64,000 bases of DNA, from positions 28,417-92,416 of the forward strand of contig CAZFLD010000007.1 of assembly GCA_964519835.1 (NCBI GenBank), given 5' to 3'. Shown piece by piece: positions 8,014 to 16,752 of this stretch (positions are counted from its first letter, which is position 1; each line of letters opens with the position of its first letter). The position numbers and the translations under genes were made by a program. The notes beneath the pieces were generated by a model. That model was not told the origin of the DNA and made no database searches. It saw only the letters and a program-made list of their open reading frames with translations. This DNA is from CAZFLD01 sp964519835. Its GTDB lineage: Bacteria; Spirochaetota; Spirochaetia; DSM-27196; CAZFLD01.

Positions 8014-9746
8014 CGTAGGTGCCCCCAGGTTTCGACGTCGATTGGACCCGATATCACGTTGGCAAACTCCCGGCGTACGATCCCTGCAGCGTCGCGGTAT
8101 TCTGAAACATCTATTATTCCGTCTTCATTGATATCCCACTCGCCGAGATACGCATCGGTATAGCGCTCTCGAGCCTCCGGATTGCCGTCTCCATCCTGAT
8201 CAACCAATAGGGCGGCCGGCAGCCCGTCCTCGAAGAGAAGCACCGACTCGAATCGGCCGTCGTGGTCAAGGTCCCGCATACCGGTGGACGGGACACCGTC
8301 CACAAAGGCGACAACGCGGTCGATCACGCCGTCACCGTTCCCGTCCTCGAGCCGGCGAATGGGAACACCCCGTGTGTGCTGGAGAATCGAAACAAGTCCG
8401 CCCGGCGTGGAGTCGATAATACGATAGCTCATCTCGGCTAGCATCCGAAGACTATAGTCGGGTGCGGGGAGAACCTCACCAAGAAGGACCGCCTCCGGAG
8501 CCCCTTCGGCGAAGGTATTAAGCTCTACGAGCGGCAAAGCGTAGCGTCGTGGGTGCAGCACGTAGCGAGCTTCCAGAAGGCCGTCGTTATAGCAAAGCGC
8601 CATGACCCGTGGGTAATCGGAATACTCGACGGTCAAGCCCATGTCATCGTAGTAAATTTCGGCGGGAACGGCCGCCGGTGCGAACCGGACAACTCGATCG
8701 CCGCGGCCGTCCTGGTCGGGATCCACCTCAACAGTCCGCACCCTCCCTTCCTCGAAAGAGTACATTTCCTCGGCAAAACCGTCTAGGTCGCGGTCCGATC
8801 GAAGGGTGCCGGACCGCGGCAGCAATCCATAGGCCTGCCGCCGCAGACGTGGCGGTACGACCCGCCCGATCCGTTCGATGAGGTGCAGATTGCGGGCGCC
8901 GTCGGCTTCCACAAATGCCGCAACAAGCGCATCAAAATCGACCGAATCGCCGTCCGTCGCGGGACCTCGGCCGGCGGCCTCCGCCTGAAGCACGTAGGCG
9001 GCGGCATGTGTTCCGCCGGCATCCAAGTAGTCCCGCGCAAGCACGCCCGCCGCACGGGGACTCGCGGCCGCCACGGCAAGGTCGAACAAGAGCGCCGCCT
9101 CGTCCTTCGCGGCCAGGAGTCGACGCTCTGAGAGCGGCGCCGCTATTTGAGGTCGCCGTCGGTCCGCCTCCTGCATACCGGCAAGCTCTTCGGCACCAAG
9201 AAAGGCGCCGCGAACTGCAATGGCCGCGGAGAGGATGTCCGGATGTGTAGGGAACCGTTCGAGGGCATCCTCGGCCTGGGCAAAGGCGACGGCGCGCCGA
9301 CCGAGAGCGTGGTTGGACTTTATTACGAGGCTAACAAGGCGGGGGTCGAGATAGGTCAATGCCTGCATCTCACCGACAGCCGCCAACACGCCATGGAAGT
9401 CTCGAAGCCTGTAGTGCAATAAAGCCTCAACAACGTCCACGTCCGCTAGAGTGTCCGGATTTCCGGAATGCTCTCGAATCTTCTGTATGTGGTCCGTGAT
9501 CGATTCGTCGAGCTGATCGGCATCCAAGAGCAGATATACCAGGCGAAGTCGCGCAGAAACGTCTGTTTGATCAAAGGACAGGAGCTTTTTGAGAAGCTCT
9601 ATGGCGTTTGCTTTGTCCTCTCGAGCAAAGGCGTTCTCGGCGGCCTCACGGTACAGCGCCGCGATCCGTGCTTCGCCTCGCGACTGCGCAACCAGCCCAG
9701 GTACAACTAAACAAAGGACGGCGATGCTAAGCGCTGTTTTCGTCAT
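8010..9746 (-). CDS. secreted repeat protein: helical N-half, EF-hand-like calcium loops in C-half
   Basis: I do not recognise a named family. The 578 residues start with a Sec signal peptide (MTKTALSIAVLCLVVPGLVAQ). About 250 residues of helical, TPR-like repeats follow (NAIELLKKLLSFDQTDVSARLRL). The C-half is rich in Asp-x-Asp-Gly loops of dockerin/EF-hand type: DSDRDLDGF, DPDQDGRGD, DGNGDGVID, DLDHDGRFE, DQDGDGNPE and DINEDGIID. Such loops bind calcium in known families; here that is inferred. The start overlaps the end of ftsH by 20 bases, and its end overlaps the HtrA-like gene. An envelope scaffold or client-binding protein for the protease is a reasonable guess. Confidence 0.7.
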   Translation of the reverse strand: MTKTALSIAVLCLVVPGLVAQSRGEARIAALYREAAENAFAREDKANAIELLKKLLSFDQTDVSARLRLVYLLLDADQLDESITDHIQKIREHSGNPDTLADVDVVEALLHYRLRDFHGVLAAVGEMQALTYLDPRLVSLVIKSNHALGRRAVAFAQAEDALERFPTHPDILSAAIAVRGAFLGAEELAGMQEADRRRPQIAAPLSERRLLAAKDEAALLFDLAVAAASPRAAGVLARDYLDAGGTHAAAYVLQAEAAGRGPATDGDSVDFDALVAAFVEADGARNLHLIERIGRVVPPRLRRQAYGLLPRSGTLRSDRDLDGFAEEMYSFEEGRVRTVEVDPDQDGRGDRVVRFAPAAVPAEIYYDDMGLTVEYSDYPRVMALCYNDGLLEARYVLHPRRYALPLVELNTFAEGAPEAVLLGEVLPAPDYSLRMLAEMSYRIIDSTPGGLVSILQHTRGVPIRRLEDGNGDGVIDRVVAFVDGVPSTGMRDLDHDGRFESVLLFEDGLPAALLVDQDGDGNPEARERYTDAYLGEWDINEDGIIDVSEYRDAAGIVRREFANVISGPIDVETWGHLR

Positions 9747-11598
9747 CGACCTTTGCTGCGGGAAGGCCGAAGAGATCGCGGATGTCCGCGTCGTTAAGTG
9801 TTTCCCGCAAGATTAGTGCCTCGGCAAGTGTTTCAATCTGTCCTCGATTTTCCTCGAGTATGCGCTGGGTATCCTCGTAGCACTTGAGCAAGATTTCGGA
9901 AACCGCCCCGTCGATCCGTTGGGCCGTATCCTCCGAGTAGTCCTTGTGGCGAGCGATCTCTTTTCCGAGAAAGATCGGCTCATCTTCCTGGCCAAATGCA
10001 ATCGGGCCGACGTCGCTCATGCCCCAATCAACAACCATCTTCCTCGCGATATCGGTAGCTTGCTGAAGGTCGTTTTGTGTTCCCGTGCTTGTCTCGCCGA
10101 AAAACATCTTCTCGGCGATGTACCCGCCGTAGGCGATCTGAATTCGGGCCATAAGCCAGCCGCGGCCCCTGCTGTAACTGTCTTTTTCGGGCAGCGACAT
10201 TGCAAGACCAAGCGCCCTCCCCCGCGGAACGATGGTGACCTTGTGAAGCGGGTCCGCGTGCTGGAGATGGTAGTGCAGGATAGCGTGCCCCGACTCGTGA
10301 AAGGCGGTCATCCGTTTCTCTTCGTTGCTCAAGACTCGACTCTTTCGCGCAACGCCCATAAGGACTTTGTCACGGGCCTCCTCGAAGTCGTCCATGTCGA
10401 CAAGGGGTTTGTTTCCGCGGGCGGCGTAAAGCGCCGCCTCGTTCACGAGGTTTGCTAGGTCGGCGCCGGCCAGACCTGGTGTGGCTTTGGCTACCCGGCG
10501 CAAATCCACCGAGGACGCGATGGGCACCTTGGTCGCGTGGATTCGAAGGATTGCCTCGCGCTCGTTTATATCGGGCATATCGACCACTATCTGCCTATCA
10601 AACCGACCCGGCCGCAAGAGTGCCGGGTCCAGGACGTCCGGCCGGTTTGTTGCGGCGAGGATAATAACTTTGTCGGTGGTGTCGAAACCGTCCATCTCGA
10701 CAAGCATTTGGTTGAGGGTCTGCTCGCGCTCATCGTGGCCACCGCCGTAGCCCGCGCCACGAGTCCTACCCACCGCATCGAGCTCGTCGATAAACAGTAT
10801 ACAAGGGGCATTTTTGCGGCCCTGCTCGAAGAGGTCCCGCACGCGACTCGCGCCGACGCCCACAAACATCTCTACAAAGTCACTACCGGACATGTGGAAA
10901 AACGGTACCCCCGCCTCGCCGGCGCTCGCTTTGGCAAGCAACGTCTTGCCGGTGCCGGGCATGCCCACCAAGAGTACCCCCCGCGGAATCTTTGCGCCCA
11001 TCTTGGCGAACTTCTCGGGGTGTTTGAGAAATTCAACAACTTCCTGCAGCTCGTATTTGGCTTCTTTTTGCCCCGCTACATCGGAAAAGGTGATCTTTTC
11101 TCCCGTGTCGACGTACTTTTTGGCCTTGCTCTTTCCGAAGGAAAACGCGCGGTTGCCCGTGCCCTGAAGCTGACGAAACATAAACCAAATCAGGAAAAAT
11201 CCGATAATCCACGGTAAAAACTCGAGGATGACGCGGAAAGGAGAAACGGGGCGCTGGGCGCCGGAGAAACGGACCCCTTTTTCCTCGAGCTCCTCGACCA
11301 AGTCCGTATCTACGTACGGAATGCTTGTTCGAAACAGGAATACGTCACCAGAGGGTCGACGGACCCGGCCTTGGATCTCCGATCCGTCGATAATCATGAC
11401 TTCTTCGATGCGATTGTCTTGGAGATAGCGCAGAAACTCCGAATAGTCTATCTCCGTGCCCGGTTGCCTGTTGTCTGAGAAAAGCAGGACAACAAACATG
11501 ACCAGGAGAGCCACGAGGAAAAAAAGCGCAAATCGATTGTTTTTGAAGCTGAACTTTGGAGGTCGGGGGTCTCCTCCCCCCCGGTTGTCGTCGCTCAT
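9727..11598 (-). CDS. ftsH: ATP-dependent zinc metalloprotease FtsH
   Basis: The 623-residue protein has two N-terminal membrane helices (about 23-40 and 121-141) flanking a small periplasmic domain. The AAA+ module carries Walker A (GMPGTGKT, 212-219), Walker B (ILFIDELDA, about 267-275) and the second region of homology (AATNRPDVLDPALLRPGRFDR). The M41 protease domain has the zinc motif HESGH (434-438). It degrades misfolded membrane proteins and short-lived cytosolic regulators at the inner membrane. It lies 7 bases after tilS, the classic tilS-ftsH order. Confidence 0.97.
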   Translation of the reverse strand: MSDDNRGGGDPRPPKFSFKNNRFALFFLVALLVMFVVLLFSDNRQPGTEIDYSEFLRYLQDNRIEEVMIIDGSEIQGRVRRPSGDVFLFRTSIPYVDTDLVEELEEKGVRFSGAQRPVSPFRVILEFLPWIIGFFLIWFMFRQLQGTGNRAFSFGKSKAKKYVDTGEKITFSDVAGQKEAKYELQEVVEFLKHPEKFAKMGAKIPRGVLLVGMPGTGKTLLAKASAGEAGVPFFHMSGSDFVEMFVGVGASRVRDLFEQGRKNAPCILFIDELDAVGRTRGAGYGGGHDEREQTLNQMLVEMDGFDTTDKVIILAATNRPDVLDPALLRPGRFDRQIVVDMPDINEREAILRIHATKVPIASSVDLRRVAKATPGLAGADLANLVNEAALYAARGNKPLVDMDDFEEARDKVLMGVARKSRVLSNEEKRMTAFHESGHAILHYHLQHADPLHKVTIVPRGRALGLAMSLPEKDSYSRGRGWLMARIQIAYGGYIAEKMFFGETSTGTQNDLQQATDIARKMVVDWGMSDVGPIAFGQEDEPIFLGKEIARHKDYSEDTAQRIDGAVSEILLKCYEDTQRILEENRGQIETLAEALILRETLNDADIRDLFGLPAAKVDDENSA

Positions 11599-11605
11599 CT
11601 GTATG

Positions 11606-13105
11606 TTACGCTCCGTCGAACCAAACCGTTATCTCTATTTGCTTGTACGCGCCTTTCCCGGCGAGCCGAGCAACTCCAGCCGCTTCACTCAAGACCAACC
11701 GCGGCACCGGCGCTCGGGTTTTGCCGCCAAAAGGGCTACCCAAAACGGCCAGGATCTTGCCGGCGGACTCCACTACGGGAACCAAAGTACGGAGGCGTTC
11801 CGCAACACCGTCCTTTGCCAGAAGGCCGTTTACGCTCCGCGGGTCGCCCGGCCCATCCGTGCCGTCAGGGCCATCCGGGCTCGGCACCGTGTCTCCCGGC
11901 ACCGGCGACCGAATGCTCACAGGGACGCCCGCGCCAAGACCGGCAATACGGACGCCACCGGGCAGCGGTTCGACGACAAGCGACGCCGCCGTTGTACTGG
12001 AAACCGTCCGACATACACGCCTGATTGTTAGCCCCGAAACCGGCGAACAGACACCTTCGCCGGAGACGACGTAAAGATACCCCATTTGCTCACCGAGGAC
12101 AATTGCGGGCTCCATCCGCAGCGCGTTGCCGTCAACAACAAAGGAAAACTCTCGGGATCCGCACAGCACACGGCGTCGTCTTTTGTCGTCGGGTTCCGCG
12201 AGCGTCGCCACCGACTCGTACCGCACCCCGTGTTCGTCCGGCACTAATCCAAGCCGACCGACAAGCGACAGGGCACTCCGCAATCGTACCGCCGCCGGCG
12301 TCGCGAAGAATCGATCTCGGTCGGTTTGATACGTGCAAACGGCGGTCTCGCCCACCGGTCCGCCGACGGCCGCCCATTGCATCAACGCGGCCTGACCCTC
12401 GAGGGCTTTGTTGTCCCGAAACAGCTTCTCTGCGGACCTCGCGAGGCCGGCCCGGTACCCGGGAAAGTGTTCTGCCAAGACGGGCAGCACAAACCGTCGA
12501 AATCGCGCGCGCTCGAAGCGCACGTCGTGGTTCATAGAGTCGGCCACACAGGGGAGGCCACGCTCGCGGCAATACTCTTTTACCGTCTCGCCGGATAGAC
12601 CCAAAAACGGCCGCAAGAATCGGCCGGCGGCTTCGCGAATACCCGAGAGTCCCTCCGCCCCAGCGCCGCCAAAGAGTCTCAGGAGAATCGTTTCGAGATT
12701 GTCGTCCTGATGGTGAGCAAGGAAGACCCACCCGGCGCGTTGGCGATCTGCCGCCTCGAGAAGGGCCACGCGCCGCGCCCGCCGCGCTGCCGCTTCAATG
12801 CCACCGGGACCGCCTTCCTCGACGCGCACAGGGAGAAAACTCGGTGAAAGCGCAAAACGCTCGCACAAGCGCCTGACCGCGGCACGGTCCTTCTCGACCT
12901 CGTCCTCGTGCCTCAGACCGTGGTCGACATAGACGGGCACAAGACGCTCGAAGCCGGTCTGCACAAGCGCATCAAGAAGGGCCGCACTGTCGGGACCGCC
13001 TGAGACGCCGACAACGTAGACTGCATCGAGATCGAGATCATGGAAACGGGCTCGCTTTTTGAGATGCCGGAGCACTTGGTCGGTAATGGAAAGTCGCCTA
13101 CTCAC
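11606..13105 (-). CDS. tilS: tRNA(Ile)-lysidine synthase
   Basis: The PP-loop ATP pyrophosphatase motif SGGPDS is at residues 35-40. The N-terminal domain continues through DHGLRHEDEVEKDRAAV and FLAHHQDDNLETILLR, the usual TilS signatures. It modifies C34 of the CAU-anticodon tRNA-Ile to lysidine, so that it reads AUA; this is essential. At 499 residues it is long for TilS. The C-terminal part is variable and contains a Pro/Asp/Gly-rich stretch (VPSPDGPDGTDGPGDP) like the low-complexity inserts of other proteins here. It overlaps pth as ATGA. Confidence 0.93.
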   Translation of the reverse strand: MSRRLSITDQVLRHLKKRARFHDLDLDAVYVVGVSGGPDSAALLDALVQTGFERLVPVYVDHGLRHEDEVEKDRAAVRRLCERFALSPSFLPVRVEEGGPGGIEAAARRARRVALLEAADRQRAGWVFLAHHQDDNLETILLRLFGGAGAEGLSGIREAAGRFLRPFLGLSGETVKEYCRERGLPCVADSMNHDVRFERARFRRFVLPVLAEHFPGYRAGLARSAEKLFRDNKALEGQAALMQWAAVGGPVGETAVCTYQTDRDRFFATPAAVRLRSALSLVGRLGLVPDEHGVRYESVATLAEPDDKRRRRVLCGSREFSFVVDGNALRMEPAIVLGEQMGYLYVVSGEGVCSPVSGLTIRRVCRTVSSTTAASLVVEPLPGGVRIAGLGAGVPVSIRSPVPGDTVPSPDGPDGTDGPGDPRSVNGLLAKDGVAERLRTLVPVVESAGKILAVLGSPFGGKTRAPVPRLVLSEAAGVARLAGKGAYKQIEITVWFDGA

Positions 13106-13704
13106 CGGCTGGATCGCGCATTATCGGCGAGATCACGTCCGTTATACCGAGACATGATCTGATCCGTCGGCAGAGTGGTAAAGTCGAAAAGTGCATCGGC
13201 GGCGAGCGCGAGCACGTCGTCGGCAAGGTGCCGCTCCTCCGGCGCAAACGGTTCGAGGACGTAGCCGCGCACAGCCTTCTTGTCCGTACCCTCGGCGGGC
13301 CGCCCAATGCCGATGTATATCCGAGCAAACTCGCTGTGACCTAGGAAATCGATAATAGACCTGATGCCGTTGTGGCCCGCGGTGCCGCCTCCCTGCCTCA
13401 CGCGTATCCGTCCCAAAGGCAGGTCGAGGGTGTCGCAGACAACGACAAACTCCTGTGGCGCAAATCCGTTTTCCAGGCGCGCCCTTTTGAGCAAGCGCGG
13501 AAGCACTTCTCCCGCCCGATTCATATAAGTAAGTGGACGAGCTAAGACAAGGTCCGCGCCCGCCGCCTCGTATCGGTCGAAGAGGGGCTTTTTGAGGCAC
13601 AGCCCCATCCTATGCGCAACGATTGCCAGAACGTCATAACCGACGTTGTGGCGGGTACCTGCGAACCGGACGCCCGGATTGCCTAGGCCGAAAAAAAGGC
13701 TCAC
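13102..13704 (-). CDS. pth: peptidyl-tRNA hydrolase
   Basis: This 200-residue Pth begins FFGLGNPGVRFAGTRHNVGYD, with the conserved N10 and catalytic H19. It continues with RPLTYMNRAGEVL, VVCDTLDLPLGRIRVRQGGG and HNGIRSIIDFLG. It recycles peptidyl-tRNAs released from stalled ribosomes. The gene order rplY(ctc)-pth is common in bacteria. It overlaps both neighbours by 4 bases (ATGA), so L25, Pth and TilS are translationally coupled. Confidence 0.97.
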   Translation of the reverse strand: MSLFFGLGNPGVRFAGTRHNVGYDVLAIVAHRMGLCLKKPLFDRYEAAGADLVLARPLTYMNRAGEVLPRLLKRARLENGFAPQEFVVVCDTLDLPLGRIRVRQGGGTAGHNGIRSIIDFLGHSEFARIYIGIGRPAEGTDKKAVRGYVLEPFAPEERHLADDVLALAADALFDFTTLPTDQIMSRYNGRDLADNARSSR

Positions 13705-14351
13705 GACTCCTCGTCGGAGCCCTCCGCTTTTTCGGCTGATTCGCCTTCCTCGCCCAAGACTTCGCCTTCTGCGCCCTCTTCGAGCTCTTCGTCAACGGTC
13801 ACGGTCTTCTGGAAGGTGATGGACACAACCGTCTGATCCGCGCTGGTCAGAACCCGCACCTCGTCGGGAATGTCCAGATCGGACACATGGATAGAATGGC
13901 CCGATTCCAAGGTCGAGATATCGACATTGACCTCCTCGGGGAGATCTTTGGGCAGGCACTCGATCTCGAGATCGTAGAGGTTATGTTCCAGAATACCGCC
14001 CTCCCGGACACCAGGTGCACTGCCGTGGATGTGCACCGGCACGTGCGTACGAAAAACCTTGCCTTTTTCGATCTCTAAGAAGTCGAGGTGCAGGATTCTC
14101 CCGGTGATCTGATCCATCTGATAGTCTTTGATAATCACGTCACGCGTGCTACCGCCGATCTTGAGGGCTACAATCCCGCTCTCGCTCAACGACTTTACTT
14201 GGGCACCAAACTCAACCCCATCGACAGAAAGACTCGCGGGCTCTTCGTGCCCGTACACAACCGCAGGGATCCTCCCGGCTGCTCGCAACCGCCTGTTGTG
14301 ACCCTTTTTTCTCTCGGTCCGCAACTCCGCGGTAACCTCTTTGCGCTTCAT
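13701..14351 (-). CDS. rplY: ribosomal protein L25, general-stress (Ctc) type
   Basis: The 216-residue form has the L25 domain (MKRKEVTAELRTERKKGHNR, then RAAGRIPAVVYG) and the C-terminal TL5/Ctc beta domain, ending in an acidic tail of about 30 residues. It binds 5S rRNA in the large subunit. An upstream frame is open, but the ATG at 14351 is preceded by AAAGGAG with 8 bases spacing and gives the family N-terminus. It follows tRNA-Gln by 60 bases on the same strand, so it may share a transcript with the tRNA and spoVG. Confidence 0.94.
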   Translation of the reverse strand: MKRKEVTAELRTERKKGHNRRLRAAGRIPAVVYGHEEPASLSVDGVEFGAQVKSLSESGIVALKIGGSTRDVIIKDYQMDQITGRILHLDFLEIEKGKVFRTHVPVHIHGSAPGVREGGILEHNLYDLEIECLPKDLPEEVNVDISTLESGHSIHVSDLDIPDEVRVLTSADQTVVSITFQKTVTVDEELEEGAEGEVLGEEGESAEKAEGSDEES

Positions 14352-14411
14352 GTACCTAGCTCCTTTACGTGATGGCCGCCGCCGCGGCGCATGCCGCGAC
14401 GACAAGATAAT

Positions 14412-14483
14412 CTGGGACGGCAGGATTCGAACCTGCGAATGCCGGGACCAAAACCCGGTGGCTTACCACTTGCCGACGTCCCA
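14412..14483 (-). tRNA. tRNA-Gln (anticodon TTG)
   Basis: The 72-base cloverleaf reads on the minus strand. The acceptor arms TGGGACG and CGTCCCA pair fully, the discriminator is G, the anticodon stem CCGGG/CCCGG encloses TTTTGGT, and the T arm contains GGTTCGAATCC. CCA is not encoded. It sits between spoVG and the L25 gene. A second tRNA-Gln with anticodon CTG is at 41429-41499. Confidence 0.96.
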
Positions 14484-14538
14484 CTAATCACATCAATTGG
14501 ACCGGAAGAATATCAGATGTGCGAGGTTTTGATAAGTG

Positions 14539-14823
14539 TCACTCTTCGTCGGAAAGGTCGCGCCCTTCGGCAACGGAGGTCTCATAGGCTCCAAGAATTC
14601 TCTGCTGCAACACGTTTCGAAACTCCGTCGTAATCGGATGAGCAACGTCTTTGTATTCGCCTGACTTGGTGCGGCGACTCGGCATTGCAATAAACACACC
14701 GCTCTTACCTTCGATAATCTTGACGTTGTGGATCACAAAGCATTTGTCAAAAGTGAGAGTTACATAGGCCTTGAGCTTACCGTCGACCGCCACACGCCGA
14801 ACTCGAATATCCGTTATCTCCAC
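14539..14823 (-). CDS. spoVG: septation/regulatory RNA- and DNA-binding protein SpoVG
   Basis: The 94-residue SpoVG starts MEITDIRVRRV and contains AYVTLTFDKCFVIHNVKIIEG, GVFIAMPSRRTKSGEYKDVAHPI and a C-terminal helix, all typical. In Borrelia and Firmicutes SpoVG is a site-specific nucleic-acid-binding regulator. The start codon is GTG at 14823, with GGGAG about 10 bases upstream. It has its own strong promoter and is divergent from the acidic-protein gene. Confidence 0.97.
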   Translation of the reverse strand: MEITDIRVRRVAVDGKLKAYVTLTFDKCFVIHNVKIIEGKSGVFIAMPSRRTKSGEYKDVAHPITTEFRNVLQQRILGAYETSVAEGRDLSDEE

Positions 14824-14845
14824 CGGCAGCGTACTCCCTTGAGGA

Positions 14846-14873
14846 AGTATACGGAATATGGCCCGGAAGTCAA
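14846..14873 (-). promoter_or_regulatory. spoVG promoter
   Basis: Minus strand: TTGACT (14873-14868), 16-base spacer, TATACT (14851-14846). It lies about 20 bases upstream of the GTG start, leaving room for GGGAG in a short leader. Confidence 0.75.
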
Positions 14874-14938
14874 ACAGTCGGCCTCAAATATATTGACCGT
14901 AAGGAAATGATTAACCGATATCTCATAGTCCTTTTTCG

Positions 14939-14967
14939 TTGACAATTGGTTATCGCGGCAATAGACT
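14939..14967 (+). promoter_or_regulatory. promoter of the small acidic protein gene
   Basis: TTGACA (14939-14944), 17-base spacer, TAGACT (14962-14967). Predicted start is near 14974. The position of the -35 box rules out the upstream TTG as a start codon and supports the ATG at 15002. Confidence 0.7.
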
Positions 14968-15001
14968 CACGTCTACACGCTTCGCGGGGAGGTGGGCATT
15001 G

Positions 15002-15202
15002 ATGCTGGTACTCGAAGATGCTCCTATGGAAATTTCCGAGATCGACCTCTTTCGTCTCGGTGACTACGACGACGGTGACGATCTTGATGATGACGACGAC
15101 TTCGACGACGACCTTGACGAGGACGAAGACTACGACGATGACGAGGACTACGACGACGAAGACTACGACGAGGACATCGAGGACGACGACGAATACGATT
15201 GA
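15002..15202 (+). CDS. very small, extremely acidic protein of unknown function
   Basis: The 66-residue product begins MLVLEDAPMEISEIDLFRLG. The last 46 residues contain 36 Asp/Glu, with the few others being Tyr, Phe, Leu or Ile spaced mostly every 5-9 residues (e.g. DEDYDDDEDYDDEDYDEDIE). GGGGAGG lies about 9 bases before the ATG, and a consensus promoter sits upstream. I do not recognise a family. Such chains can mimic DNA or bind basic proteins such as histone-like or ribosomal factors, or metal ions; this is speculation. It is divergent from spoVG and convergent with rsfS (19 bases between stops). Confidence 0.7.
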   Translation: MLVLEDAPMEISEIDLFRLGDYDDGDDLDDDDDFDDDLDEDEDYDDDEDYDDEDYDEDIEDDDEYD

Positions 15203-15221
15203 CAGTTAGCGGCTTGACCGC

Positions 15222-15596
15222 CTAATCGGCGATTTGGTCCTTGATCCCGATTTTCTCGGCCTCGAACCAGACCTTCTCCAACTCGTAGAAATCACGCATT
15301 TCCTTTGTCATGAGGTGGATGACAATCGCACCGCAATCGATTAGAGTCCAACCGGATTCTACAGGGCGCTTTAAGTTGCTTAATACGTCAAGATCGGCCT
15401 CGTAGACGTATTCACTTATTCGGCGAACAAGCCCCTGTAGGTGCGCAGTGCTTCGTACGGTGGCGATCACAAAGTAGTCGGTAAAAGTGGACTGCCCCGT
15501 CAGATCGATCACGGTGGTATCGATGCCTTGGTAGGCGGACAATCGCGTTCCTATTTCGATCGCGTGGGCCCTATTGTCGGACACTGACTCCATCAA
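15222..15596 (-). CDS. rsfS: ribosomal silencing factor RsfS
   Basis: The 124-residue protein of the RsfS/Iojap family contains DTTVIDLTGQSTFTDYFVIA, STAHLQGLVRRI and GWTLIDCGAIVIHLMTKEMRDFYELEKVW, the family core. It binds L14 and blocks subunit joining when nutrients are short. It is the last gene of the rplU-obgE-nadD operon; it overlaps the LCP gene by 26 bases. The nadD...rsfS proximity is widely conserved. Confidence 0.95.
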   Translation of the reverse strand: MMESVSDNRAHAIEIGTRLSAYQGIDTTVIDLTGQSTFTDYFVIATVRSTAHLQGLVRRISEYVYEADLDVLSNLKRPVESGWTLIDCGAIVIHLMTKEMRDFYELEKVWFEAEKIGIKDQIAD

Positions 15597-16752
15597 AATC
15601 CCTTCCCAGAACTATGGTGACATCGACCTCGTCGTCTAGCCTCGCTTGGCTTGTTACGCGGTCGGCGCCGATGATCTCGGCGACCCTTTCGGCCGTGGTG
15701 GGGTCACCAAGGCGATTGATAATTGTTGTTTCCTCTACGTCGTTGCTGTCTGCGTTACCCACGGAGATGTTTGTATAGCCAAACCCCTCGTACAGCTCCT
15801 GAGTACGGCGGGCGAGGCCGTTTGTCGTCGTTCCGTTGAGAATCTCGAGCCGGACCACACTTCTTAGCTCTCCGGGCATTTCCGGCGACGCGATAGAGCT
15901 CAGCATCTGCTGGACCGCCGACTTGAGCAGCTGCCCTTCCATGTGGGGGAAAAGGAGATCACGAGTTTCGCCCGAAACCTCTACGCTCCGCGTGTTGCCG
16001 ATTACCCGTTGTTTGATCAAGGTGTCCGTGTCGAGGTCGTCGAACAGATTCACGAGACTTGCCATGGCACGAGAATCGAGGTTTGTTTCAACATACCCGC
16101 GGAAAAGCGGAAATACGCCGCGGCGGCCCAGATACTCCGCCTGCTCGCCCAAGCGCGCGAGCAAGCTCTGAACCAGCCGCTGGCGCCGTCCCACCGCTTC
16201 GAGGGGTCGCTCGTTTGGAGAAGCATATCGAAGATAGTCGACGGTTTTCTGTCCGTCCAAAAGGACGTTCCCGGCCGGGATGAGTATCGTCGGATCGGTC
16301 GCTTCGATCGGATCGATTAAAAAGAGCTCGATACCCCCCGCAAGGTCCACAACGTCCGACAGCTGGTCGGTAGAAAACACGAGATAAAACGGCAACTCGA
16401 TTCCCAAGAGTTGCTCGACCTCGCCACGGAAACCACTCAGGGCGGCGGATTCGAATACGGCATCTATCCGATCTATGCGATCGAGTGAGTCGACCAAGAC
16501 ACCGGTGTTTGTAGGAATGTCAACGAGCGCACCGCGGTAGGTCACCGTGTTGGCAAACACGGCCTGGGAGGATCGTATCTCGTTGCTATCATGCACTACC
16601 ACAAGGAGGCTGACGTTTTCCTCGCCCTCGATGAGTTGCTCGATTGCGTCCGTGCGAACTTCGAGGAAGATGATCACGCCGACGGCCACCACGACACCAA
16701 CGATCACCGCGACGAGGATGAGCCCCCGGTCAAACTGTCTACCTGGTCGCAT
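15571..16752 (-). CDS. LytR-CpsA-Psr (LCP) family cell-wall protein with LytR_C domain
   Basis: The 393-residue protein has a short cytoplasmic N-terminus and one membrane helix (GLILVAVIVGVVVAVGVIIF). An LCP-like extracytoplasmic domain follows (LDRIDRIDAVFESAALSGF, then LPFYLVFSTDQLSDVVDLAGGIELFL and KTVDYLRYAS). A C-terminal LytR_C domain ends it (VRLEILNGTTTNGLARRTQELYEGFGY). LCP proteins transfer lipid-linked glycopolymers to peptidoglycan. The classical catalytic Arg/Asp cluster looks weakened, so activity is uncertain. The ATG at 16752 is chosen over an earlier frame start that lies inside nadD. Confidence 0.8.
   Translation of the reverse strand: MRPGRQFDRGLILVAVIVGVVVAVGVIIFLEVRTDAIEQLIEGEENVSLLVVVHDSNEIRSSQAVFANTVTYRGALVDIPTNTGVLVDSLDRIDRIDAVFESAALSGFRGEVEQLLGIELPFYLVFSTDQLSDVVDLAGGIELFLIDPIEATDPTILIPAGNVLLDGQKTVDYLRYASPNERPLEAVGRRQRLVQSLLARLGEQAEYLGRRGVFPLFRGYVETNLDSRAMASLVNLFDDLDTDTLIKQRVIGNTRSVEVSGETRDLLFPHMEGQLLKSAVQQMLSSIASPEMPGELRSVVRLEILNGTTTNGLARRTQELYEGFGYTNISVGNADSNDVEETTIINRLGDPTTAERVAEIIGADRVTSQARLDDEVDVTIVLGRDFDGVSVRQ

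Noticed and set aside
14939..15001. TTG start for the small acidic protein
   Set aside because: It lies in the -35 box; GGGGAGG precedes the ATG at 15002.
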